The notes under the pieces were generated by a model. It was not told where the DNA came from. It did no database searches and worked only from the letters and a program-made list of their open reading frames with translations. The position numbers and the translations under genes were made by a program. A stretch of DNA of 64,000 nucleotides from NCBI RefSeq assembly GCF_048544455.1, contig NC_133534.1:36518217-36582216 (forward strand). The letters run 5' to 3'. The DNA comes from Silene latifolia. Taxonomy: Eukaryota > Streptophyta > Magnoliopsida > Caryophyllales > Caryophyllaceae. This document shows, one piece after another, positions 12,240 to 24,248 of the stretch. How positions within the stretch are numbered: position 1 is the first letter of the stretch; each line of letters starts with the position of its first letter.

Positions 12240-15200
12240 ATGGCAGCAGAAACAGCACCATGTTTCTCAAGAAACCGATTCTGGATTCTAAGACATGGCA
12301 AGAGTATCCCTAATGAACAAGGCCTCATTGTTTCTTCTATGGTTCTTTCCTTTTTCCTCTTTACTTTTCTGCTAAAGATTCAATCTTTCGTAATCCGTCT
12401 TATATTATTCATATCTATAGGAATTTCAATTCTATTTTCGCCTCCATATGTTTAGTGGGTGTATCGTGTATGCAGTGGCGGAGTTAGGATTCGGAACCCG
12501 GATTATAAAAAAAATTCAAACTTTTAGGCGTGTGAATTAATTTTGTAAAGTTCAAAAATTTTAGGGGTGTATGTTTGTTTCTTTTATTTAAGAATCAAGA
12601 TCTTAATTGTCACCTCCAATTGTTTTTATTGTTGTTACTTGACAATGAACAAGGTACATTCATCACTAAAAATAGGGGAGTTACAATTTGATACCCAAAT
12701 CACGCAAATATTTGCAAATTGAGTTAGTCTTGTGTAAGGCGGTATAGTTATAAACGGATTCAAACACAATCTTATTAGTGGGTAAACGTGGTTACTAAGA
12801 GGACCCGTTTTACGATAAATTTGTGTCGCGTTACACAAGTATTTGTGTTGCAAATTATAATGATGATGCATGTTTTTCATATGATCAAATCAATTTCTGT
12901 GGTCTATGTGATACTTTGGCTAATCTGTGATTCATTTATGTCACTAAGGAAAATGGGATTCTTCCAGAATATCAGTTAGGGTCTGAGGGTGTGGCACAAG
13001 CCCAGTTGGCTGGAGAAAAATTTCTAAAGGTACTTATGCTTCTCGAAATTTCAGTTGCTATATGATTTTATGAATTGTCTATTGATTTACTCTAGTATTT
13101 GCTGTATTACATTAATCACAATTGATCACTGCTGCTGAACCCTCTGATTTGATGCTTAAGTCGGCATTGTTGTATTTTGATCTTTATAATTTATATAATG
13201 TGATATGCTCCGAAGTTCGTTAGCTGCACATAATTCTGATGTTGGTGTGATGTGTGATGGCAACACACATTCTGATGTTGGCGGACTTATATTCCGTATT
13301 AATTTGCAGAAGTTCTTCACATCAGAAAAATTAACTCATACATGTGTACAACCTCCACCTCAAATTTATTGTCCCCATTTGACTGAGTATTCAAATACAA
13401 TTGTGTAATGCCTGCAGGAGTTGAAAGATGCTAACATCGCGTTGGAAAATGTCCGCATTTGCTACTCTCCCTTTTCTAGAACTGCTCATACTGCTAGAGT
13501 GGTTGCATCTGTGTTGAATATTCCATTTGAAGGTCCTCAATGCAAGGTTGGTTTTACTTTAGCAATTAGAACACTTGTAAAAGTGAGGTTATATAGACAT
13601 TGGATATCTGTTGTATTGCTGTTGTGTAGAGTGAACTGCATCACACAAAATATTGAGGATTACAATAAATGATCTCTGTATCTCCTGTATCATGTATATT
13701 TATTCAAGCAAATGTGTTTTTAGCAAAACTTCTAGAGTTCATTATCTAGTTTAGTCACGTTCACATAGACGTAATCTTAATTTTCTTAAGCTGAAATGTG
13801 AGCATGAGCCAAGTTGATTATGTAAGGATATAGCTCCGCTGCTTGTGTTTGCCTTTTGCGTTAATTGTGACGTGAAGAACCAATTGATCTTATTTCTTAT
13901 GACTGAGATATGATGGACAATTTGTTAGTTAAAGTTGTGGTGGACATTGCTTATGGTCGCAATGGAGGCTCCTTTTTTTAGCATCTGGCTTGTAAAAAAG
14001 TATAGCTTCTTGATTACGTCTCAGACACATCCACGCTCGCCAATTTGTTCTGACAGTCAAAATTGCCTTTCACGAACCCTCTTTCAAAATTGACTCTGTA
14101 TTCTATATTCTATTTGTTGATGTTACAAAGGTTTCTTGATGTAGGCTTTTGAAGATATCCGAGAACGCTACTTTGGTCCTTCATATGAGCTTTCTTCTTA
14201 TGAGAGAGTAAGTTCCATTATTCATGGCTCTTGTATAGTAGTACCTCCATTCCGATAGGTTGCTTACAAATTTCAATTATATGGGTCGGGAAAGTGTAAA
14301 CAACCTATTGGAATGGAGGGAGTAAATGTCAGGTCTCATAAATTCTAATGGACAAGTTATTTAGTCCGTCTCTTCTTTTTTCTCTTTTTTCCGGTGGGGG
14401 TGGAGCCAAGTGGAGTTTGGGTGTAGCATCTCTTGCACTCTCACAGTGCCGTAATCGTCGATACTATAATTTTCATGGAATGAGGAAAAGTCAAGCTAAA
14501 ACTGAATATCTGTTCTTTAGTTGGAAAATAAGTGCCAATGTCCTGGAAAGGATACTCAGGACTCAGGAGAATATTAAATTTTGTTCTATATTGATACAGT
14601 CAGTATAAATGCTCACATATATAGATATGGATGGAAAAATCTAAGATGTTTTTTGCTGCAGAAGAAAATTACCCCAAGCCGCATCTCTTAAATAATTAGA
14701 CTAGAGGATGGTAAAATGCTGTAGATGATAGACCTGTACGTATAATATGAAACATCACAATTGACCAGTACATTTATTGTTCCAAATCTTGTTGGGGTCA
14801 GCATTGGTACTAGTAATTCAGGAATTGGGTTTACTGCTCTCATTTACGCATATGATAAGTGGTCTTAAATTCAATGACATGCTGCAATAAAGATTGCTGA
14901 TCTATAGGGTAATAGTGTAGCTTGATGTGTAAAAGAAGTAATTTGCAAAGCTCAAGTATTGTATTCTTTCTTTATCTATTTGCTTTCCCCTGATTTATCT
15001 GTCTACCTCTAGTATCCAGAGATCTGGGACCTTGATGAGAAAGATCCGTTTGAGCAGCCTGAAGGTGGAGAAAGTGTAGCTGATGTTGTTTCACGTCTCA
15101 TAACTGCCATTGAACAAATAGAGACGATTTATGAAGGGTACTGTTTAATCTTATTTCTCTTCACAGTACTTGACATTTAGTTGCTTGTAACATTGTGACT

Positions 15201-15942
15201 GTAAAACCTGGTAAAACTGACTAGGCCTATATGACATGACGCGAATGACTAATCTGGAACAAAAAACTTAACTACGGTTGATTGGATCTGACCCCGACCA
15301 AAAAATGATCCAAACCCTAAAGGCTTGTTTGGATAGCAAAATAGGAGGGAAAAGAAAGGGAAGGGAGAATAGATTATGGGTGTTTGGATACATTTTCCCT
15401 CCAAATCTTTCCTATGGTGGAGGGATTTTGATTTGTCTCGGAGGAGGGAAAATGGATCCCCCCTTTCATTTCCCTCCACACTCGTTTGCTAACCAAACAA
15501 GGGATTTTATATCCCTTGCTCCCCCTTCCCTTCCCTCCAAATCCCCCAATCCAAACAAGCCCTAACTGATGTTTAATTGTTTGGCCTATCCGATAACAGT
15601 GCTATTAAAATGAGCTGAATCTGTAAAGACCTGTCCTGATCTAGTTAGGAATGTCTTTATCCTTAACATCCATCTGTTTTAGTCATATTTTTTCAGATTT
15701 TTATTTTGACTCATCTTCTCATAATAAAAAGTATGTTCCCTTTTTGCAGGTGTGCAATTTTGATTGTCAGCCATGGGGATCCTTTGCAAATGCTACAGAC
15801 AGTTCTGAGTGCTGCTAAAGAACAAAATGAATCTAATTGCAGCAATTTGGGTTCGAGACTAACAGCAGTTAAAGTTCCTTCTGTCTTATCAAAGCATCGG
15901 AATTTTGCTCTGGAAACTGCTGAGCTCCGAGCGGTAATTTGA
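12240..15942 (+). CDS. Phosphoglycerate mutase-like (histidine phosphatase superfamily) protein, six exons
   Basis: Predicted 230-residue enzyme of the histidine phosphatase (cofactor-dependent phosphoglycerate mutase-like) superfamily; its substrate cannot be told from sequence, and many plant members are phosphatases. Exons: 12240-12341, 12949-13029, 13418-13546, 14145-14207, 15013-15137 and 15750-15942. All introns are GT-AG and phases agree. The phospho-accepting motif LRHGKS is in exon 1 (His19), the conserved SPFSRT Arg region in exon 3, and the second catalytic His in VSHGD (His175) in exon 6. The first ATG is good: an AACAATGGCAG context with no upstream in-frame ATG nearby. No frameshift or premature stop is seen, so this is the one apparently intact host gene in the window. 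A Helitron ends 62 bp upstream and may supply promoter sequence. Introns 4 and 5 carry MITEs. Confidence 0.9.
14244..14322. mobile_element. Stowaway-like MITE in intron 4
   Basis: 79-bp element. The left end CCTCCATTCCGATAGGTTG is nearly the reverse complement of the right end CAACCTATTGGAATGGAGGG, and it is flanked by TA on both sides. The CTCCCTCCATTCC-type terminus and TA duplication fit the Tc1/mariner Stowaway group. Confidence 0.85.
15321..15562. mobile_element. Tourist-like MITE in intron 5
   Basis: 242-bp element with TIRs AGGCTTGTTTGGAT and ATCCAAACAAGCCC and a TAA duplication on each side (15318-15320, 15563-15565). The interior is mostly GGGA/TCCC-rich inverted sequence. A 3-bp TAA duplication points to the PIF/Harbinger group; a hAT origin is less likely. 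Confidence 0.8.
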
Positions 15943-16729
15943 AACCCACCCTAGGTCCATATAATTATAAGCTATTTAGGTATGTTACTCTCTATTTTTC
16001 AGACTGTATTGCTGCAGTTTGATTATTTTCCCAAGACAGTTAAGAGATGTATTTAGGCACTGGTAGCTGGATATTGTCGTGTTAATAGCAATTGAATGCT
16101 CATTCACCTCATTGGAATTTGCAATTGTTGATGAGATTGAAACCAACTATCAAATGTTTTCTACATTATATTCCCTAGTAAAGAAAGAAATGAAGTGTTC
16201 CGTAGTCTGCTTCTTCCAATATAATTTTATCCTTTTTTAATCAACTTCCAATGTAACTCTGGCTCTTACGAAATTATACCAATTAGAACCCTATTTAATA
16301 GACCTTGCGGAATCGATCCATCTCAGTAACTTTCTCCGAGACTCGAATAACCTGTACCGAATTTACCCCGAGCACGACCCTTTCCGAATAACCTTACTCT
16401 AGACCTGACTTAGACTCAAGCGTGACTCGAAATCTGAATTGACCAGATCCGACCCATAAATCCCAACTCAAATAATCCCTTGTTGCATGTCATTTGTAAA
16501 GAAATAACTCAATTATTTTTGTTAGTTTACCTAAAAACAGAAGAAAATAAATACACTCACATTCTTAATTGCATTGTTGATTATCTGTGATGTAGCTGAG
16601 TAGTTGAACTAAACAAAAGATTGTTAGACTGTTACTCCTTCCACGAGTCCACGAGAACTCGAGGAGAAGAGCACAAAGAAATTACTGAATCCTCTCTAAT
16701 CTCTATTGAACAAGTTTGTTTGTTCTAGC
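15943..16729. other. Intergenic, no gene seen
   Basis: Holds the 3' flank of the phosphoglycerate-mutase-like gene and AT-rich unique sequence. There are no long frames or element ends that I can support. Confidence 0.5.
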
Positions 16730-17338
16730 ATGTTGAAAATTCCTCCAAACATGGGTTCTTCCATTTTTCAGTTCGCTAAGTCTATTGTTGCTAGCCTGAT
16801 GATTAGCCAAACGGTTCCAGACTTCCAGTGGCTGAACTCCATCGTCTGGAAACATCTCTACCTAAGCCTACCTTGCCTGAGCTTCCTAAGCCCTATATCC
16901 CTGACTTTCTGAAGCCCACTTTGCCTGAGTTGCCGGAACCTGCTGTCCCTAAAGTTCCCGAACTTCCTAAGCCTACCTTTACCTGAATTTCCGAAGCCCA
17001 AAATGCCCGAGCTTCCGAAGCCAGCCTTGCCAGAGCTCCCAAAGGCCGAAGTGCCTGAGCTTCTAAAGCCCACCTTGCCAGAGCTTCCTTGGTTTAAAAC
17101 ACCTGAACTCTTAAAGCCTGAGCTCCCTAAATCTGAGGTACCTGAACTACCCAAGCTAACCGTGCTTGAAGTACCAAATCCTGAATTGACTGATTTGCCA
17201 AAGCCCACAGTTCCTCAAGCTCCCTGAGCTGAAATGCCTAATCCTACATTGCCCGAGTTGGCCAAAACCAACATTACCGAGTGCCTAAACACAATCTGCC
17301 AAAGTTGCCGAAACATATATTGCCTGGAGTGTATTTTT
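16730..17338 (+). pseudogene. PELPK-repeat (proline-rich) protein, broken
   Basis: The repeats of a proline-rich PELPK-type protein are plain: LPKPTLPELPKP, then ALPELPKAEVPELLKP, then ELPKSEVPELPK and so on, in pentamer phase. In plants such proteins are generally secreted and linked to the cell wall. Here the leader after the ATG at 16730 is in a different frame from the repeats (change near 16800-16850). The first repeat frame stops at about 16986 after PKPTFT, and the repeats resume in another frame until a stop after PTVPQAP (17227), with weaker repeats beyond. At least two frameshifts and two stops make it a pseudogene. The opposite-strand Gly/Ser-rich frame is only its shadow. Confidence 0.75.
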
Positions 17339-18124
17339 GAATGATTGTCTATGAAGAAAACTTAAGACCCAAACTGCATTCTTGCTTGTAATCTTTTTTC
17401 ATTGTGCACTCGTGCTCCAACTAGTTACTCCCTCTGCCCTCTAGGCTCTACCTAATCGGGATTTTCACGTTTGTGACTTAAATGGAAAGTTTAAAAAACG
17501 TAATGGACTTGGTGAGTCCTTGGGTTCATGGATCAATTCAATAAATTCAATAATATCAATTCGATAATAAAGCAAGTTAAATAAATATGCTCGTCATTTT
17601 CCTTAAAAAAATAAATTTATACACGAAAGACAATCACTTCAAAAATATTAAAACTCGGGATTCTCCGTAGCAAAATACATATATTATTGAATTGATATTA
17701 TAATAATAATTTGAGTTTAACTTGGTTAAAATACTTATGATTACCTCGCATAAAATTAAAGATTTATATTTAAAATTAACCGACTATATAACCAAAATTA
17801 ATTAAATCCGACACAATATCAGTATATCACCCAACATTTAAACTGATCTGAATTGAACCAACTCGACCCGAAAAATAATCTAGCCCAAGTCCCACAACAT
17901 AACCCGAATCAAAACCACATAATTCCTACACGAATTTGAGGTCTGAAATAAGTAGAACCGTCATTCGCAGAATTTGTTACTAACAGTCATTCGCAGAAAT
18001 CTGAATGGTCTCTTTGTCCATCTCCATAAGCAGTAAGCTCTCCTCTTCTTCCATCTTCGATCTTCAATTTTTAATTTTCTTTCTTTATTTTCCAACCTTA
18101 CATCCCTTTTAATTTCCTGCAAAA
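17339..18124. other. Intergenic, no gene seen
   Basis: AT-rich sequence. The segment from about 17990 to 18120 resembles a short T/C-rich 5' leader in front of the F-box pseudogene. Confidence 0.5.
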
Positions 18125-19313
18125 TTGTGGGATAATTTGCCTACCGAAATCAGCACTAACATCTTACACAGATTACCTGTGAAAATCCTAATTAAATGCA
18201 CTACTTTGTCCAAATCATTCCTCTCTTTAATCACTACTCATGATTTCATCTACGATCACATTGCACAACACAACAATTCCCACTTGTTATTTCGTTATTT
18301 TACTCACGACAACCAAGAAAAGTATCATTTTGAAGCCGATGATCACACTTTTTCCAGCTTCCAAACTCGAGGATTGCTTGTCCCTTTCCGTAATTATCTT
18401 GGAGAATGCTTTACTGTGGTGGGTTGTGTAAATGGTGTTCTTTGCTTGGTTAATGATTATCGCAGGGAGGGTACTCTTATTATACTTTGGAATCCCTCTA
18501 TCAGGAAGTTTGTTCACGTTCCGGAGCCTATAATAATATATCATACCTATGGTCCGTATGAGTCTGTTTGTAGGTTCGGGTTTGATCCTATTTCCCATGA
18601 TTACAAGGTGGTTAGAGTCGTAGAACTGGATGACGTGATCTCGGAGACGCAAGTTGAGTTCTATAGTTTGAAATCTGGGTGTTGGAGGGTTATCGGTGTT
18701 GGTCCTTGCTACTCAATTAAACACGGCCACGGGTATACCCTCGTTTCGTTAATGGCTCCGTTTATTGGTTGGGTCCGCCTTATGGTGGTTCAAATTGTGT
18801 TCAAATTGTGAAACTGTGCTCCTCAAGTTTGATATGTCTACAGAGAGTTTTGAGACCATGCAACTGCCAGTAAAGAACGTGTCGACTTTCTTTACTCAGG
18901 TCCCAAATTTGTATATTCAGGAGTAAGGGAATGTTGACTTTGATTAAGAGTAATCACAATGATGCAAACATGACTTGTAGTGCATGGATTCTGAAAGAAG
19001 ATGGGGTTGTTAAATCTTGGACGAATATTTTTTTGCTTTGATATTGCTAAGTTAGGTCCACATGGCATGCCATTGGCTTTTAAGTTTTAGAAAAAATGGT
19101 GAAGTTATCATGGTGAAGAGTGGTCGTGGTGGTTATCCGGAAGAGGAGAGCTGAGTTGTTTCAGTTGATCCAGTAACACACAGTGGGGCAACATTAAGAG
19201 AGATAAACGCAGAATATCGCTCATTTTACTTGTCTAATTATGTAGAGAGCATGGTGTTGTTTAAGGAAGGGAAAGGAATTGAAGAACAAAACGCGAAGTT
19301 GGATTTGTTCTAA
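18125..19313 (+). pseudogene. F-box protein with F-box-associated (FBA) domain, decayed
   Basis: Plant F-box proteins recruit substrates to SCF ubiquitin ligases. The N-terminal F-box is clear (LPTEISTNILHRLPVKILIK), followed by the FBA core with NGVLCL, ILWNPSIRKF and FGFDPISHDYKVVR. The usual start codon is TTG here (18125), with no in-frame ATG just upstream. The frame breaks at about 18745 (where NGSVYW-type sequence shifts frame), again near 18812, and repeatedly beyond 18900. Conserved C-terminal pieces are still readable, such as LREINAEYRSFYLSNYVES (about 19197-19253) and a final KLDLF stop at 19313. The intact N-terminal 220 codons suggest recent decay. The paralogue family is large, so no gene name is given. 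Confidence 0.8.
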
Positions 19314-19849
19314 CTAATATAACAGGATGATTTGATGGGCAAAAGAAATCCCAAGGAAGAATTAGAGGAATGGATTACATCGAGTGCTTAGGAGCTAGGA
19401 TGAGATTGCATGGACATCCTTATAGTGCTGGTCAGCTTTTGGCGTCCGTGGTTACTCGAAATCGTATACCTTGGTGCTAGGTTCAGTTTTGCGTAGGTGA
19501 TAGGTCCTTCTCGTCTGGTCAGCTTTTGGCGAGCTTACTTTTTACTAAATACGAAATTTTACATACAATAAGTAAAATATGCATGTGAGGTCATATAAAA
19601 AATTCAAGGTCAAAAATAAAGTATAACTATTTTTAGCATTTTAAATACCATTTTATACATTAAAATGTAATAAAATTACTAAAAATCATTAAAATGAGCC
19701 AAAAATTACCATATATCATCAAAATGACCTAAATTCATTTTAGTACCAGAATATATGACATGCAAAAAATTTTCGTTACTTATAAATCGCAAATTACTAG
19801 TTTTAATTTAGTCGGAAAAACTAAGCCGATTATGCATGCAACAATCAAA
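19314..19849. other. AT-rich segment, possible internal remnant of a Copia-like element
   Basis: No coding sequence is seen. Position next to the primer-binding-like site suggests it is the leader side of the LTR to its right, but nothing inside confirms that. A TCTGGTCAGCTTTTGGCG-like word occurs twice (about 19427 and 19515). Confidence 0.35.
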
Positions 19850-19862
19850 GCTCATGATACCA
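19850..19862 (-). other. Primer-binding-site-like sequence
   Basis: Minus strand TGGTATCATGAGC resembles the initiator-Met tRNA primer site TGGTATCAGAGC used by many plant LTR elements. It lies two bases outside an LTR-like end. Confidence 0.5.
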
Positions 19863-19864
19863 CT

Positions 19865-20660
19865 TGAAAGATTCATTAACCCTAAAATTAAACTCTTTAA
19901 TTTTATATCTAAATTACTCATTAATTTAATTATGATCTTATGCATGAATAACATAAATAATTCAAAGATTAAGAATAAAATTCCTTACGTTGATGGAATC
20001 GGTTTAAGGGAACAAGTAAGAACACATTTCTTACTTGTTCTTGAGCTCAAAAATTGGATGATTCCTTTTGTCCCAAATGTATGAGAACCTCCTTTCAATT
20101 GCACCAAGACTCACCCCTTAAAACTACTAAATAATTAACTAGATTAGTTTAGTAGTTAACCTTAAAATATAATCTAATATTATTTGTATTACTACTATAG
20201 TAATTTATAAATTAGATTTTGGAATAATTAAGTTTCTCAAACTTATTTTAGAGAAAAAGAGAGAGGAGTAAGAAGCGGGAATGTGTAAGAATGAATATAA
20301 AAAATAAGAACAATTCTTATCATATGGGGGTGGAAAAACCGGTGGGTAGGGGGATGGCCATTGAGCCAATGCATGCCATTTCCCTTTTTCTAATTGTTCT
20401 TATCAAAGATGCTAGGGTGTAGTTTAGGTTTTGTAGGTAACGACTGTGTTTACCACTAATAAAACAATCTTAACCATTTACCTAAACTACCTCATAAAAC
20501 TGGTGCCCCTAGGTTAAAATGGAGTCCATTTTATTTTTATCAATTTGTCAATTTTGTCATATAATGTGTGACATGTGACATGCAACATGTTATTAATAAT
20601 ATTAATGCATATTTAACAATTAAATATCATTATATATTAATTTAATTATATACAACAATT
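19865..20660 (-). repeat. Copia-like LTR, first part (split by element I)
   Basis: Starts TGAAAGATTC next to a primer-binding-like site. The likely other end, AATTGTTTCA, lies at 40384 beyond the 19.6-kb insertion, giving TGAAA...TTTCA terminal repeats and an LTR of about 900 bp. The second LTR and the coding region are absent from the window, so assignment to Copia is tentative. Confidence 0.45.
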
Positions 20661-23073
20661 TGTGGACAGCGGGCCGCCCACGGGGGCGCTTGGTTGAGAA
20701 ACGAGGGACAAGCGTTTGCATTTTGTATGGAGTCGCCACCAATTTTTATGGGAAATTGGAACCGTTCGAATACCTCGTGTCATGTCAAGACACAAAGTAG
20801 TGACATGAACACTAAGCAATCGTTACCCTTAGCATTCTATGTCTAGAATGACTCTCGCGGATGCCAATGAACACGGGTGCTCACGGAGATCTGGAGTAAG
20901 GGGTGAGGGTACGTATTAGGAAGCTCTTTTGATCGAACACCTAATCCCGCCCGCCTCGATAGCGGCCTCTACTAATGATTAGGGAGTTTATTCGTACTTG
21001 ATATACTGTCGGTTATATGCATGCAATTCAACATCCATAGATTAATCCTAACATGTGAATTAAGACTAAGTCGGTGAACAATTAATTTATCATGCAATTT
21101 GGTCGAAGTTGGATTTAATACTCATTTACATGTGAAAACATACAAGCAATAGGATAAATACAATAAAAGAAAATTACATTAATGGAAATTACATTAATTA
21201 CAACGGATTAGGCGATTTATGTCGAAAATACCTTTAAAACGGATAATTTGATAAAAAGGAATAAAAGAATAAAAAGAACTAAATACGAACAGGAATTAGG
21301 TGATAATATGATTATTAGTCAATTAATACGTAAACTAAATAACTAAGTCAAAGCAGAAACGGAGTTCAGAGACAGAAATCACCCTGGAACAGGCGCAGCA
21401 GACACTGCGCCCTTTGGAAGAGGCGCAGCAGTTGCCGCGTCTGTTCCAAGGGTGAGTTCTGGTCGTGAAGTTTTAAGCGCAAACCGTTAATGTTGATTGT
21501 TAATTTAATGGATTGATTGATAATAATTACTCGGATGAAAGTGATTTAATGTATTATTTAGCATATGAATGGGTCATAAAACAGTAAAACATGAATGAGA
21601 CTGAATTAGACGGATTAATTACATGAGGGGACGATGTTAATGAATGATTAATTAGTGACATCGGTGAATAGAGCAAACTAAACATGATGAATTAATAACG
21701 AACATGGATGCAAATATATCAATGACGAATCTCAGAAACCCAATATGAACAGATTGAACTTCTAAAATCCGGGTTCGAATATTAATGACGAAAACCCGTA
21801 AATATCGATTATTTAGGATTTAAGTCGGAACAATGATGAATTAAAACATGTGAATGATGAATGAATTATGATACATGTGAATTATATGCTAATATGATGA
21901 ATGAACAGACGAACAAAAGAAATAAAACAATTTTGTCACGAATTACAGAGGACGGGGAAGAAGAAAAGAAGCGAGAAGCTGCGGCCCTCACGAAGAGGCG
22001 CAGCAGTGCCGCGCTCCTTCGAAGAGCGCGCAGCGATTCTTTGCGTCCTTTCTCTTCGTCATCTCTCTCGGAAATCCGCAAAAACAGTTTTAAAGCACGG
22101 TTTTAGAAATCGGTTTTAATGGTATTTTCGACATGAATCTTACAATTGTTATACGATAAACAAAATACAATAAATAAAGAGAATTAATACACCCTCAGAC
22201 TTACATGTTGACGGAACGAGAAGAACTAAGAAGATCGATTAGTGATGCTCGACGCGAATGCAAGTAAAGAATGCCCTCGTAAGAGGAAAACGATTTAACA
22301 AGTTGATTAATTAGATTGATTGAGTGTAGTGGTCAAATTGGTCGGTCATGCAACGGAGAGGCTGGTACCCGGAAAGATCCGAGCTTACGTGGTCGAAGGT
22401 TCAAGCACGTAGGCGCCAATTAGTAAGAACAAAGTCTAGAATGCAAAGGGAGAAGAGAAGGGCGGACACTCGCGTGAGAAATATGAGGAACGAAAGCTCC
22501 TATTTATACTAATCACACGGAGGAATAGGGTTTCGGAGACTCTTTGGAAGTGAATCTCGGAAAGATATAAAAAGATACGTAAATCATGCAAAGAAGGGCT
22601 TGGGAAGAGCGCGCGACCACTGCGTCTCTTGGAAGAGCGCGCAGACACTGCTGCGTCTATTCCCAGGAGGTTTCCTCCTGTTTAAGAAAGATTTCCGTGT
22701 TTTAGTTATGGTAGGACGGATTTAATTCGATTATCTTTTGAATATTATGTAAATATGACGGGATATTATTTGCCAAAAGATAAAATTTGAGAAATATGGA
22801 ATAGAATTATCCGGAACATTCCAGAACATTCTGACTCGGGATTTAACAGTTATCAGAAAATGGAGACGGTTTTTGACCGGACTCGAATGTACTCTAATTA
22901 CTCGCCAAAACGACCGTATCGGCACGTAGATGACAACTAAGAGGTTGACATTAATTTTTGAGCAATCACTTGACGATAATCTTACGAACTGTCACTAATC
23001 GTTCCGCGAATCAAACATGCGGCCCAATCATCACCGGGTGGTTTGCGAGGGGTGCGGAAACGAGGTGTCTCTG
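20661..23073 (-). repeat. 3' LTR of element I
   Basis: Left copy in window orientation, about 2.41 kb. Minus-strand features: TATA core at 22497-22513 and three copies of the GCGCAGCAG palindromic module. At its 5' side (minus sense) the expected TGTAGACACC is altered to AGAGACACC next to the purine tract. Confidence 0.9.
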
Positions 23074-23090
23074 AGCCCCCACTTTGACCG
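23074..23090 (-). other. Polypurine tract of element I
   Basis: Minus strand AAAGTGGGGGCTCAG directly before the 3' LTR; this G-rich tract primes plus-strand synthesis in the family. Confidence 0.65.
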
Positions 23091-23329
23091 AGGCTTGGAC
23101 AAGGCGAAAGTCAAAGTATAGCCATCAGGTCAATCGAAGATTACAACCTGACGACTATGGCGACGCGAGGCGGCTCAAGGGGTCTGAACCAAGGACCTAT
23201 CGTCGGGAACATTTTAGAGTCTGTCGACTATCGGGGAGGGTCGTTTAAAGTCCATTAGACTACGTAAGGAAGCTCGCCAGCCATAAGAAGAGATCATACC
23301 TGAGATACCCCTGGGTGAAACGGGACTGA

Positions 23330-23570
23330 AGACGCTTCGGCAAAAACTCTTTGGTCTGAAGATAACCTGGTGTCTGAAGGCATTAGGGGTCACAGGGATT
23401 CTGAAGAAACTTCTTAATACTTCTGAAGGCTAACTCTGAAGGCTACCTCTCACTAAAGGGAAGGCTGAAGGATAATCCTCTCTAAAGGGAAAGCTGAAGG
23501 ATACTTCTCTCTAAAGGATTGAAAGGGGACTTAACTGGGGGGAATCTGAAGGATCTCTGAAAGGATTATT
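23330..23570. repeat. Degenerate CTGAAGG-rich repeats
   Basis: TCTGAAGG-type words recur about a dozen times. Between 23440 and 23520 a ~38-bp unit (CTCTCTAAAGGGAAAGCTGAAGGATA) is present about 2.5 times. It lies between the polypurine tract and the antisense genes. Confidence 0.7.
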
Positions 23571-23638
23571 CAAGCGTACGAAGAAATAAGGGATTATACG
23601 AAGGGAGGAAGGATCGCTGGGGGAATCACTTGTTTTCG

Positions 23639-23730
23639 TCCTCAAGCAAACTCTCGTTGGGTGAGCAAAATGATATTTTTAGGGAATCGCTGTCTCTGTC
23701 CTCAAGCAAACTCTCGTTGGGTGAGCAATA
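23639..23730. repeat. 60-bp direct repeat
   Basis: TCCTCAAGCAAACTCTCGTT and the next 12 bases occur at 23639 and again exactly 60 bp later at 23699. Just downstream GAGCGATCGCAAAA / GAGCAATCGCAAAA words repeat at about 23806, 23842 and 23885. Confidence 0.85.
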
Positions 23731-24053
23731 CACGCAAAATATCATTCTTATTTGGAGAGAAATGACGATTAGGAACATCTTGATCGTCGGGGAGAAACTT
23801 CGAGTGAGCGATCGCAAAAATACTCTGCGCGAAATAAATTGAGCAATCGCAAAAAAATGCTGCGCGAGGTAAAATGGGTTTGGACAATCGCAAAATCTTG
23901 TCGCTATTTGGAATAAACATGGGCGGAACGAAAGAAAATCGTCGAAATGGACCAAAATGTCAAAATAGCATCGAAGAAGAGGCGCACCAAAGATGGGCCC
24001 ACAAATAACGAACTCATAACGAATTTTCGAAAATTCGTAAGGAGGGAACAAAA

Positions 24054-24117
24054 GGAAGAGGCGCAGCAAGAGCTGCGTCTCTTGGAAGAGAGCGCAGACA
24101 CTGCTGCGTCTGTTCCC
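24054..24117. repeat. GCGCAGCAG palindromic module (internal copy 1)
   Basis: Double unit: GAAGAGGCGCAGCA...CTGCGTCTCTT then GGAAGAGAGCGCAGACA...CTGCGTCTGTTCCC. The arms GCAGC/GCTGC are complementary. The copy lies about 130 bp before the start of the antisense plant-mobile-domain gene. Confidence 0.85.
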
Positions 24118-24248
24118 AATTTGGCGGTCTCGCGTAAAAACGCGAAATCGAAAGGTTTATGTTCATTATTTGAAACTTATTTTCTTCAATTTCTCTCTCA
24201 AATCTTCACCATTTCCGTCGAGGTTGGATTCAAAAGCTTGCTTGAAAT

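Noticed and set aside
16858..17208. Minus-strand Gly/Ser-rich protein with GSSG repeats
   Set aside because: It is the shadow of the PELPK repeats on the plus strand, which have the recognisable motif.
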